From contig CAJNOI010000192.1 in the NCBI GenBank assembly GCA_905250115.1, positions 62,001-126,000 on the forward strand: a stretch of DNA of 64,000 nt, given 5' to 3'. Below the pieces are notes generated by a model. That model did no database searches and was not told the DNA's origin. It saw nothing but the letters and a program-made list of their open reading frames with translations. The position numbers were made by a program, and so were the translations under genes. Shown here one piece after another: positions 21,714 through 33,700 of this stretch. The stretch comes from Adineta steineri (taxonomy: Eukaryota > Rotifera > Eurotatoria > Adinetida > Adinetidae). Every line of letters starts with the position of its first letter. Within the stretch, counting starts at the first letter, position 1.

Positions 21714-23292
21714 TTAAATTTTTTTTATGTAAAGTGGAGTTGGTAGATTAGCATCGGTCGCACTGTATACGGCTGCTTGTTTGAATTGACATGGAGTTTC
21801 ATGCCAGAGATAGCGAATACCATAGATTTGTTGTGATACTCAGAGGGGTTTTCAACGAAGCTGGAGCAGCTATCCATATATTGTCGTTTGTGCATTGAGC
21901 GCCTAAGCAGCAAACCTACGTATAAACATACTAGTTATTAGAAGCAATGGTAAATCAGTTTTTGTAATTACCTCGAACCCATTAGGATTACGTAATTCGA
22001 TACCAGTTACCGACGTATAGGTTACGTCAATTGTTGCACTACCACAATCGATGTGACAGTCGATAGCCAACGTCAGATTTGGGGCGAGGGTGGATACTTT
22101 TTAAAATTAAATTTTAATATTTTTTCAGGAGAATATATTCAAACATACCCTCCAGGATCGTCACGTAAATCCATTGCCGCTGCCATGAATACATTAGGTA
22201 CCACATTATTAGGCACATAGCCAACGTATCCAAGGGAAGCCTCCGATAACGGTACCACTAGTATCACTTGTCGATAACTACAAATAGTATTCTTTTTCTC
22301 TATTTAAAATAAAAGAACGTTTTCTTACTTGGACAAAACCAAATGGAAAAGTAAGCGACGAAATACCTCCCGTACGTGTATTCCATATTTGTCGCCAAGA
22401 TTGAATCATTTTCGAGAATGTGCACACATACTTGTCTCGATTGTGACCAGCATTCGATTCACCTTGATACCAAATTGTGGTTGACCATATGGTTCTATGG
22501 CCACTTTTTCCTTCCTATTATAAATGAAATTAAATTCAATTGAAAATTATCTTGCAATACTCACGTTGAAATACCACAACCTATTAAAGCTTGTGGTGGC
22601 ATCCACACTTCAATGATTGTACCTCTCCAAGATGTTGCGATGAGTCCAATCGGTCGACCACCCAAGCCAACATGAATCATACGATGGACCACCAACACTG
22701 CTTGGACCTGCTACGGACCATGATTGTGTGATTTGAAGAAGTTCTTCGACTGGTGTAGGGGACGATCGAAGAGAAGCAGTAAATAAACGCGTCTTGGGAT
22801 AATTAGCAGCTTGAGCAATTTTCTCTGATGCATTAAAATTATCAACAATAGCCATTTACATATTCGATTGACCTGAACAAATCCAAACATCACCGAAGAG
22901 TACGTCGTTGAGTGAAATCAATACCACTGAACCATTTGCTACTGGTTGAGTAACAATTACTTCAAAAGGACCTTCTTCAGTTTCAGCATCGAGTGTTGTT
23001 GACCAGATGCTTTCACCCAATTTATTCACTGCAACAGGACCACTGATTGTATGATAGAATTTATTATTTATCGATAATATTGTGACAGCATTCGTGTCAC
23101 CATAGCCCCAAACGACAGCACGCTGCGGAGCACGTTGCAAGACCATATGATCTTGGTAGTAGTTTGCAAATCGAATAATTCCATGACCTTGAATAGCAAT
23201 CGAAAATTATTTTAAATACATATAATAAAACAATTTCTCTCACTAGTAAATGCACATAAAACCAAGAGCAATAAACTTGCTCTAACAAACAT
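21714..23292 (-). pseudogene. SIAE: Decayed sialate O-acetylesterase
   Basis: Ordered fragments of the whole SIAE family can be followed from a signal peptide (23,244-23,292) across a 56-nt intron to FANYYQDHMVLQRAP, VVWGYGD and LFGDVWICSGQSNM (catalytic-Ser block). Further fragments are QAANYPKTRLFTASL, RMIHVGLGGRPIGL, IWYQGESNAGHNRDKY, RQIWNTRTGG, FPFGFVQ, VPNNVVPNVFMAAAMDL, SIHPRPKSDVGYRL and the C-terminal YLWHETPCQFKQAAVYS. The reading frame is broken several times. A TAA follows QSNM where a Gln codon is expected. Between SVGGPS and RMIH about 14 codons are missing with a frame change. The segment before IWYQGE is shortened. About six residues and the frame are lost after GGFPWIRW. Further breaks follow GYRLS and precede YLWHE. 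Introns keep GT-AG ends. The family removes 9-O-acetyl groups from sialic acids; this copy cannot make the enzyme. Confidence 0.88.
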
Positions 23293-24664
23293 TATCGACA
23301 CCATGTCGAGTTTGATGTCTCCTCTTCTTTTCTAGGTGAGAGTTGTGAAAGAAAAAATATATTTGTAGTATTAAGTAAACGAAGATAAGAGCTGTAAGTC
23401 ACACATCTAACATACTTGCTAACTAAAACTGCGTATGATAAATATAGATACGAGATCTTTTTTTGTTAGAAAAGCAAATATTTTGTTGTGTTAGAAATTG
23501 AGACAAGTATCCACGAAGGTTGTGGATGTGTGTGAATGAATTCATTTGTCTTTTTGAAATAGCTAGTTAAATTGGAATATTCAACGTGAGAATAAATGGA
23601 AAGACAGGATAGAGGGAAAAAAACAACAAAAGATTAAGTCATATGACAGGAAATAGATTGTCAATACAATTAATTGAGCGTGTAGAATATATGAAGATCT
23701 TTTTATAATAGAAAGTATTATCGGTTAGGTGCGAAGCAGAAGAAAAAGAGAGATAAAGAAGAATGAAATCACGTCAACCGAGTGGATGGTATAAGTGTTA
23801 GTTGAATTCATTTTTACTTCACCCGCATCCACAACCCACCCCCTCATTTAAATCTATGGTATTCTAAATGACATATGATTATGAAAACAAAAGCTTGAAT
23901 TAATCAATAAGATTTATTTAAAAAGAAAGTACCCATCACCATAAAATCAATAAAAAGAAGTCCAGTCACAAATAATGTTTAACAATATTGTGATAAAGAA
24001 AACATGCACATGTTTAACACAAAACGAACATTTATGAAAAATAATAAAATAAGTAGAAAAAAAAGAAAATTTAAAGGAACAAATAAAGAAAAAAAGAAAT
24101 TATTGATCACCAAAAAAGTTTTAAAACAAGTCCAAAGCTGTATAAACTTTATATAAAAATATATTATATTTATATATTGTCTTGTATAGTAGAGTGAAAT
24201 AAATGTTGTTGATTTTACACATCTAGAAATATCAAAAAATAAAAAAAACTTATTTAAATTTTTCAAATGAAACGCAAATATAGAAAGACAGTTTGTTGAA
24301 TCAATTTCAGACAAAAGTCCCTTGTTATAACGTTTTGAAGTTCATTACTTAACCAATGAACTAATTTCTTTGAGACTTAATACCTAATACATAGATTGTG
24401 GTGGTCGCCAATAAAATAATCTGAGAAAGTATTTTCTTCGTGGAGCTACTACCAAATTAAGTTATAAAAAAGTCTATTGAATCTATCGTGTTTGGACCGA
24501 AATTGATCTAATCAGAAGTCGAAGGACAATTTTTCGAAGAGAAATTAACTGTACAAGAAAGACGAACTTATTTCACTATTTGACTAGTACAGTACATGCC
24601 GAAAAATGAGAGCATCGTGAGGGTGTGGGTGTTTGTATTATATTCTTTCCACACTCACACGCAT
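23293..24664. other. Intergenic region with fold-backs
   Basis: No supported gene. It holds a fold-back with ~31-35-nt arms (23,518-23,837), the half-motif acaacccaccccctca (about 23,831-23,847), and a shorter telomere-like fold-back (24,618-24,670). Confidence 0.55.
23518..23837. repeat. Inverted repeat with telomere-like arms
   Basis: The left arm (23,518-23,548) reads GGTTGTGGATGTGTGTGAAT and continues to GAATTCATTTG. The right arm (23,802-23,837) starts TTGAATTCATTTTTACTTC and ends GCATCCACAACC. The arms pair imperfectly around about 250 nt. Confidence 0.55.
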
Positions 24665-24670
24665 TCACCG
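24618..24670. repeat. Telomere-like fold-back
   Basis: GTGAGGGTGTGGGTGT pairs imperfectly with ACACTCACACGCATTCAC around a ~18-nt loop. It overlaps the position where a read-through of the last array exon would stop. Confidence 0.5.
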
Positions 24671-24741
24671 GCATTTTATCACAATTGCTATAGTCTCTAG
24701 TACGAAAGAAAAGAGCAAAAAAATCTTGTTTTGAAACTTAC

Positions 24742-27700
24742 ATTGACATATTTTATGCGTTGTACTGCAAAATAGATTAGTGCCACAATCTAAGTCGGAT
24801 TGACATTTGTTGTCTTTAGCGCATGTATTTGAACAAACTGTATGACCACAATCAGTATCAATTTCGCCATTGTTAAAATTGCCATCACCACACGATGGAG
24901 CTAAAAATAGATATAACTTTACACTTTACAAGAAGGATCTTTTACGGAAAAAATCCGTTTTTTTTGTTTCAAAATTCGTATGAAAAATATAACCTTGGTA
25001 TTAGCATGGTGTTTAATTAAAATTAGTTTTGGTAGATTTAAACTAAGAATGGAATGATTTGAAGGATTAAATGAAGAGACAAACCATATTCGAATTCAGT
25101 AACGATCAAAAGTTCAGGGCAATTGTTATATTATGGAGGTAGTTTTCCGCATAATCCATGAAAAATATGAAAATAGGAATCTGAACAATTGTCTCAATAA
25201 GTTATAAATTAAAAACATAAATATTCTGTTGAAATCAGTTATTTGATTCTTTACTCAAGAAATTATATTTTATTATAATTAATAAAAGTTTAAAGGATGT
25301 GTCACATCTTATTATTTGGAATTTAATGTATTTTGTCCTTTTCAATGAAATCTATCTGTCTTCTTTCTAATATCCTATGAAGTCAACTGAACAACTTTCA
25401 ACTAATGACATCGTTCTTTCTCTTATACAAGATAATTTATCATACTAAAATAGTTCTATTGTGAGTGACAAGAAAAGACAGTTAGGTCTCATTCAAAAAA
25501 GTAAAATCTCTTCTATAAAATATATTAGAAGCAAAATATTAAATTTACATTATAGAATTTACCGAAGTTAAAATTATAGGATAGTATACTGATAAAATTT
25601 TCTTAATTGTTTCCTTTTTTAATGGAAAATTCATTACAAAAAAAGAAATCTTTTATTTTGTTAAGTTTTAAGAGTTATTCCAACAGTGTACTTAAAAGTT
25701 AAGAATTCAAACAACAATTTGCTTCAAATGATCATACAAATAGTATGAGAGACCAGCTACATGATCTTTTATGGAACGATAAAAATGCTTTATCGATGAT
25801 TGATAGTAGTTTTTTTTAGTTTAGTTTAAATCTCTTAGGTAGAAAATGCAAAATACTGAAAGTCTTATAGATTGTGAGAAATCTCTCCTAACAAATTGAG
25901 TCTCGTTCTATAGAACATCATGTAACTGGTCTCTCATACTATCTATATAAACAAGTGAATTAGACCCATATTACAAAATATGAAAAATTATGAGTTGACA
26001 TCTTAAATAATTGAGAGTGATCAACGTAAAGTACTATTGAAGATGAAATTATATCTTATAAAAGTTTACAAAACACAGAGCAAAAGAAAAATAATTTCAT
26101 ATAAACTATTTCAGCTATTCTAAAACTGCTAACATTCTTTTTTTTTAAGAAACTTTTGAAACATTCTGTATGAAAGACTTCTTGATAATTGTTTCATTAT
26201 GAAAAATATCTCAAAATTTTGTTCGATTCAAGAAAATTATTGATATGACGAAAAGTCAAGTAACTGACTTTGAAAGAATATTTCCATTGTTGGCTTCTAG
26301 TTCGTTCGGAGTACTGTTCAAATGACTATCTCATGTCTTTTACATTTCATACAGAAGAGAAATACCAACCGAATAAAATGCTTCTTAAACTTTTGATTAA
26401 CAACTTTTACTCAGACACCAATAGAAATGTGTGTCGGTGAAGTAAATCTTTGGATAGAGATGGCATTTAGAAAACAATCTTAACTTACGTTGACACGTGT
26501 TCAATGATTTGTGACAATTGCCGTTAGCACAATCTGAATTGTAAGTGCAAGCTTGATTCAAAGCACATCCGTTACAGCCACCACCACAATCTGTATCGGA
26601 TTCGCCTTGATTCTTATATCCATCAGAACAAGTAGCCGCTAAAAAATAGATACGAATTAACAGTTTCGAAAACAAATCATATTAAATATGAACATTTCAA
26701 TTCAGTAAATGGATTAACCACAATTCTATCGATAACACAAGAGATGGTAAAAAAGTGATGCATTATAAATAGTTTAGTTACAAGGATTTAAAACATATAC
26801 CTCATACTGATACATAACGTATTCAATATAAATATCTCACGAATTTTCCATCTCTTAACAATAGAAAATCGTTTCAGTGAACTACACATTGATACAATCA
26901 AAAGATATAGATAAAAACTTTAGTTACCTTGACATAAATGCGTTGCTAGAACACAATTGACAGAGGAACAATCTGAGTATGATGTACAACCTTTATTGTT
27001 ACTACATCTGGAGGTACAGGTGTTGCCACCACAATCAATGTCGGTTTCATCTTGGTTCTTGTTTCCATCAGAACAAGATGGCGCTAAAAAAATAAACACC
27101 AATTTATATTATAAATATACGTCTTATATTAAAAATTTATCATTTTCACTTAGTAAACAAACCATTGATCAATCTATTATCAGTTAGTTAATGAAGTATC
27201 ACAAGTATACTTAAGATAAAAATAGAAATAGACGAATCAACCTTATCTTTCAATTAAATCTAGTTCGAGTCATGGCCTAACACCAGCCAATTTTAAAGAA
27301 ACACTATCAATGACGTTTCCTATTACAAAAACAATTTTTCATTTTTCATTAATAATGAGACTAAACAATGTTCTCATCATATTTCAATGAATTTCACAAA
27401 ATATTTTATGATACGATGATCTTTAATCATTATCGAAGCATCTCTTATCGTCAAATCATAAATCCACTGATGCTTTATCAAAAATTTCTAACTCAATTAA
27501 ATTATTTCCTCTTTTGTTTGATACAAAACAGTAACAGATTTTCTATGTCCTATGTAAATATATATTAACAAAAAGAAAAAATCTTAGAACCAAAAAGTTT
27601 TTATTAAGCTAAATCATGATTTCTTTTATACTAGATTTCAGTACACTATACTTTGTTTATACATCAAAACTCTGACTCAAATTCGTTGATTTTCGAAAGG

Positions 27701-30700
27701 AAATTGACAAAACTAACAGTATTGAGTATACCTATGTCATTTTCACATTGACAATGCATCGAACAATGTCTCAGTAATATTTACTTGAGACTAGGCTTGG
27801 GTGTGGATCTGTGATGGATATAAAACCCACACCCACCCTCCGACGAAAGAAATTTGCAGAAAATCATCTTACTTGCACATTTCTTCGTTGTTGTGTGACA
27901 GTTGCTGTTGGCACAATCTCCATTTATTGAGCAAGCTTGCGGAATAACACATGTTGCACCACACACACCACCACAGTCAACGTCAGGTTCATTTTGGTTT
28001 TTATACCCATCGTCACAAGATGGAGCTAAAAAATAAATATCAATTCATATTCTTCCAATACAATTTAGAAAAAAGAAGAAATCATCTTTTTAATCTAAAT
28101 AGCAAATCATTGCTCCTTATCAAATAAATACTAACAAATGAAAATATCGACAAATAGAATTATTCAAGCTAAGAATATTTAGTAGTACCACTTTATTTTC
28201 ATATTCTTTCTCTTTTTATTCTACTGTTTCTTCACTGTGTTTCTCTCTCTCTCTAAATAACTCTTTTTTATAAGTAAAGTAACTAAATGAATATTATTGT
28301 TGAGGAAGTAGTTGTACTATTTATTCTGTTTGTCGTCACAAATATCTTCAACTTAACAAATAGTTAAAAATCATTTCAATATTTATCGAATAAGAAGATT
28401 GTTTAAAAAATCTTTATTTACCTAAACATTTCAACTGTGTTTTATGACAATTGCCGTTGGTGCAATCTCCATTTTTTGCACATACTTTGTTCAATGCACA
28501 TGTAGCACCACACGTCCCACCACAATCAATGTCTGTTTCGTCTTGGTTCTTATTTCCATCACCACAAGATGGAACTAAAAAATCAATATTAATGCAGACT
28601 TTTCTAATACAATTTAGCAAAAAGAAAATGAAGATTTTAGTTGAGTAAATAGATTATTATTTCGTCTATCGGTAATAAAATAAAGCATATTGAAAGTACC
28701 AAGAAAAATCTCATTTCTATATTAATACTTTCATTTGGATGATATGATCATCATCTTGTTCGTTTATCTCTTTGTTAAAACAAAGTTGAATTATATTCTG
28801 AGAACATCTTAAAATGAAACTAAGTCTTTGCAAAATGTCTGTGTTACCTTGACATGTGTGTAATGTTGTATGACAATTGCCGTTGGCACAGTCTCCATTA
28901 TTTGTACATCCTTTGTTCAATGCACACGTAGCACCGCACACACCACCACAATCGATATCACTTTCTCCTTCGTTTTGATTACCATCACTACAAGATGGAG
29001 CTAAAAAATAAAGATACATTTTATTTTTTTCGCAAAAAATATGTGATAGAAATTCATATTTGAGTTTATTGAGCAAAGAATTATGCCTTTGATCGATAGT
29101 TATCAAGACAGTAACGAAATGAAGGATTGTAGCGATGAAGAGAAAAACACATAGATCCGTAGCTGTGAAGTAGACGTGTTATGTTATAATTAGCATAAGC
29201 ATCTCCATATCTTAATATTAATACTAAGGTCTCATCATTGCTGGAACAAGAGTTAATTAATACCAAGATATTAGTATTAAATTGTCACTATTATTATTAA
29301 TTATAATAAGATCTTGGTATTAGTGAACTCTAATCTCATTAACGGCACAGTATTATCATTCGTTTTACTACCAATGTCTAAAGCATTATCATTTTTTTGT
29401 AGTACTAATGTTAAGATAATATCTCTATGCCAAAATTCTCAGAAAAAATAGAAACAGCGCGACTTACTTTGACATGTCTTTAATGTTGTGTGACAGTTGC
29501 TGTTGGCACAATCTCCATTTACTAAGCAGGCTTGCAGAATAACACATGTTGCACCACACACGCCACCACAGTCAACGTCAGGTTCATTTTGATTCTTATA
29601 TCCATCGTTACATGATGGAGCTAAAAAATAAATATTAACTCATATTCTTTCAATACAACTTAGAAAAAAAAAGAAATCATCTTTTTAATCTAAATAGCAA
29701 ATCATTGCTCCTTATCAAATAAATACTAACAAATGAAAATATCGACAAATAGAATTATTCAAGATAAGACTATTTAGTAGTGCTACTTTATTTTCATATT
29801 CTTTCTCTTTTTGTTCTACTATTCTTCAGTATGTTTCTCTCACTCGCTGTAAATAACTCTTTTTCATAAGTGAAATAACTAAATGAATATTATTGTTGAT
29901 GAAATAGTTGAACTACTCATTATGTTTGTCGTCACAAATATCTTCAATTTAACAAATGGTTAAGAATCATTTCAATATTTATCGAATAAGAAGATTGTTT
30001 AAAAAATCTTTATTTACCTAAACATTTCAACTGTGTTTTATGACAATTGCCGTTGGTGCAATCTCCATTTTTTGCACATACTTTGTTCAATGCACATGTA
30101 GCACCACACGTCCCACCACAATCAATGTCTGTTTCGTCTTGGTTCTTATTTCCATCACTACAAGATGGAGCTAAAACAAAAATGAAGATTTTAATTCAGG
30201 AAACAGATTATTATTTCTTCTATGAGGAATGGAATAAAACATATTGAGAGTAACGAAAAACCATTTCATTTCTATATTAATACTTTTGTTTGGATGATAT
30301 GATCATCATCACCTTGTTCGTTTATCCCTTTGTAAAAAAAAGTAGAATTATATTCCGAGAACATCTTAGGATGAAGAGTCGAACTATTCAATCTATTTAT
30401 CGTTATAAATATGTTTTGTTAATAAATGAGAGATAATAAACTCATTAAAATGTATATTTGTAGAATGAAACTAATTGTCTGAAAATGTCTGCGTTACCTT
30501 GACAAGTCTTGAGTGTTGTATGACAATTGCCATTAGCACAATCTGCATTTGTTGAGCATGTCTGAGTGAGACCACATTTGGTTGGACAAGGACCGCCACA
30601 ATCGATATCACCTTCTCCTTCATTTTCATTTCCATCACCACAAGATGGATCTAAAGAAAAGAAAAGAAATTTATATTTTTTTTAATGCAAGTTCAGTATT

Positions 30701-33700
30701 GGACACACATCTTAGTTCCAGTGTATTTATTATAACAATTGCGTATCCATTGAAAGTTATTCCTTTTATCTTTTTTAATAGAAACTTTTAGTGGATAATG
30801 AAAGCTTGATAGTGGTATGTTTCTTTTGTTTTACTTTCCGGTATGAGTAGAACGTCTGAGAATATAAAAAGTATTGTTTTACCTCATCGATGTGCTGCCC
30901 TAGTTGACTAGAAAGAATGTACTGGTAGGACTGTTTGTCGAATAACAATATTCAATAGAAATATATTTGCTTTTATCTATAGAATTACTATGTTTTACAA
31001 TTGAGTATATTAATTCATGTGATTAAATAGGTCTAATAGGAAATTTTGATGAAGAAAAACATTTGAAAATATTGTTTAGAAATTTTTCTGGTAATATAAT
31101 TACATTGTGCATGTTTCATCTAAAGTATATTGAAAGTTTCTATAAGAGGATGAAACAGACTTAAAAGAAGTAGGTCTGATGTACCTGTCTGCCTGTCTAT
31201 GATTCTGCTCAGTCCGTCTGTATTGGTCTGTGTACATTCTGACATATGAATATTACGATAATTTATTCATCAAAATCAAAGCTCTCTTCATAAAAATGAA
31301 GAATGTTAGAATAATCAAATTTTATCACTTAGTTTTGTAGATAGTTGTATTTATATAAAACATGGGAAGTTTCTTATTTTGATGCAGTTTAATATAGCAT
31401 CGACTACTCTATTGAACCGTGTAGTTCATATTATACGCTCTTTGGTTTTACTAAAAAAAATATATGAATCTCAAAGAGTAGCCAAAAATGTTGTTTCCAA
31501 ATAGTGAATATCGAAAAAACGAGTGGAGAAAATTTTAATTTTGCATCATATAACATGTTTAATTGAACACAAAATATATAAGATACAGCGTGAAAAAGCT
31601 CGACAATTTACACATTGAAACTTTTCCTAATTGTGCAAGAAATATGAAAATAATAGTACGATATCCATTTTCACATGATCAAAAGTTAGCAACTCAAAAT
31701 ATAAAAGAAACGATCTTATGTATTTTGTTTTAATTAAATGTATTGATGCAAAATAAAAATTTGCCCCATTTGTTATTTAATATGTGCTATTAGGAAATCG
31801 TTTTTTTGATTAGAACCAAAAAATATAAACCGTAAACTATATGATTCGACAGACTAGTTGATGTTCTATCAAATTGTATCAAAATCAGAAACTTATAATG
31901 TTCTACATAAATACAACAATTTACACGAACCTATTAAAAATAACTCAGTCGATCTGTAACTAAAAGAAGGATGAAAAATATGATCATCAAGGCTTCCAAA
32001 TCACCTAATTTAGTCAGATGATTTCTAGTTCTAAATGCTTTCTTTTACTTTTCCTATTTGTTTTCAGATAAAATATTAATACCTTCTAGATTTTACCTAA
32101 AAAAAATCTTCATTTACCTAAACATTTCTTCTGTGTTGTATGACAATTGCCGTTGGTGCAATCTCCATTTTTTGCGCATACTTTATTCAATGCACACGTA
32201 GCACCACACACACCACCACAATCTATATCTGTTTCGTCTTGGTTCTTATTTCCATCACTACAAGATGGAGCTAAAACAAAAATGAAGATTTTAGTTGAGT
32301 AAATAGATTATTATTTCGTCTATCGGTAATAAAATAAAGCATATTGAAAGTAACAAGAAAAATCCCATTTCCATATTAATACTTTTGTTTGGATGATATG
32401 ATCATCATCTTGTTCGTTTCTCTCTTTGTAAAAAGAAAAGCTGAAATATATTCTGAGAACATCTGAGGATAAAGAGTTGAACTATTCAATCTATTTATCG
32501 TTATAAATATGTTTAGTTAATAAATGAATATTCATAGAATGAAACTAATTGTTTGGAAATGTCTGTGTTACCTTGACATGTGTGTAGTGTTGTATGACAA
32601 TTGCCATTAGCACAATCTGCATTTGTTGAGCATTNNNNNNNNNNCGGTCTCTCCTTCGTTTTGATTACCATCACTACACGAGGGATCTAAAGAAAAAAAG
32701 ATAAATTTATATTTTGTAATAGAAGAAATATCATTGAAATTGTCGCTTGACTTCGTTACGAAAATAATCTTGTCTTTTATTAGTCGTCAACAGAGTAGGA
32801 AAAAAGTATAATTTCGTGTTTATACAAAATCTCAGGGAAGATAAATATAAAAAAAGTTTTAATACGTAATTGAATGTATGTAGTTACTGGTAAATCATGA
32901 GAAATATGAGTAAATGTCGACACAATTCCAGTATTTCTATGAAGTTGATTAGATTTATTTTGTGAAAATGAGTAAATAAAAGAGTTGCTGAAGCACAAAA
33001 ATAGATACTTAGGCCATACGAAAAATCTTTACGGTGGTCAGCAAATTTGCTATAGAAAGGTTGATGAAATTTTCCTTTCATATAAACTCATAAGAAAAAC
33101 AAAGGTCTACATTTCTACACTATTTGATCATTAGTTATTCAGTATTATAATAAAAAGATCTCGATGAAAATTTCACTAACGCATCATGTAAATTAAATAT
33201 TTCAATTGCACTTAATACATTCTATTTAAAGATGAAATATCTCACAAGAGATAGTGTGAAATAATCTACAACCTACAAAGTAAAGTTTATTTTAATTATC
33301 TACTTGTTAGTTATAAAAAGGTCAAATCCTATGCAACCAATTTGTTCAGCTTTGAAAAAAATAATCATTTATCTTTATACAAAGAGAAATTCCTTTTTTC
33401 TTATTAAATCTATAAAATAAACGACTAGTTAGAAATTGTAGAGCTTCTCATAGTGCATCTTGTGCTTTTTAATAGAATGTGTTAAGTGATTAAAAGTTAA
33501 TATAGAAAGTGTAGGCATTGATCTATCTCATCCATTAGTTAAGTTTTCATCGAGATTTCTAATTATTATATTAGATGAATAATAACCATACAGTATAGAA
33601 ATATAAAGGTTTGTTTTTCCTGTGTGTTTATATGAAAAGAAAATTTCCTATAGCTTCGTAAAGATCTTTGGTATGGCCTAAGTTAATTGAGTATTTTTCG

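Larger units (their letters stand above)
24742..32686 (-). repeat. Cys-rich exon array, C-terminal third (repeats 30-40)
   Basis: Exons in coding order: 32572..32686 (interrupted by an assembly gap), 32118..32270, 30498..30650, 30018..30170, 29468..29620, 28848..29000, 28422..28574, 27873..28025, 26928..27083, 26489..26638, 24742..24900. The exons at 28422 and 30018 are almost identical, introns included. Toward the end the modules drift. The one at 26489 has 50 codons (DCGGGCNGC). The last (53 codons) has DCGH and reads CQSDLDCGTNLFCSTTHKIC, and looks like a capping module. Its donor (gtaagt at 24,741) is strong, so one or more undetected 3' exons are likely. Confidence 0.82.
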
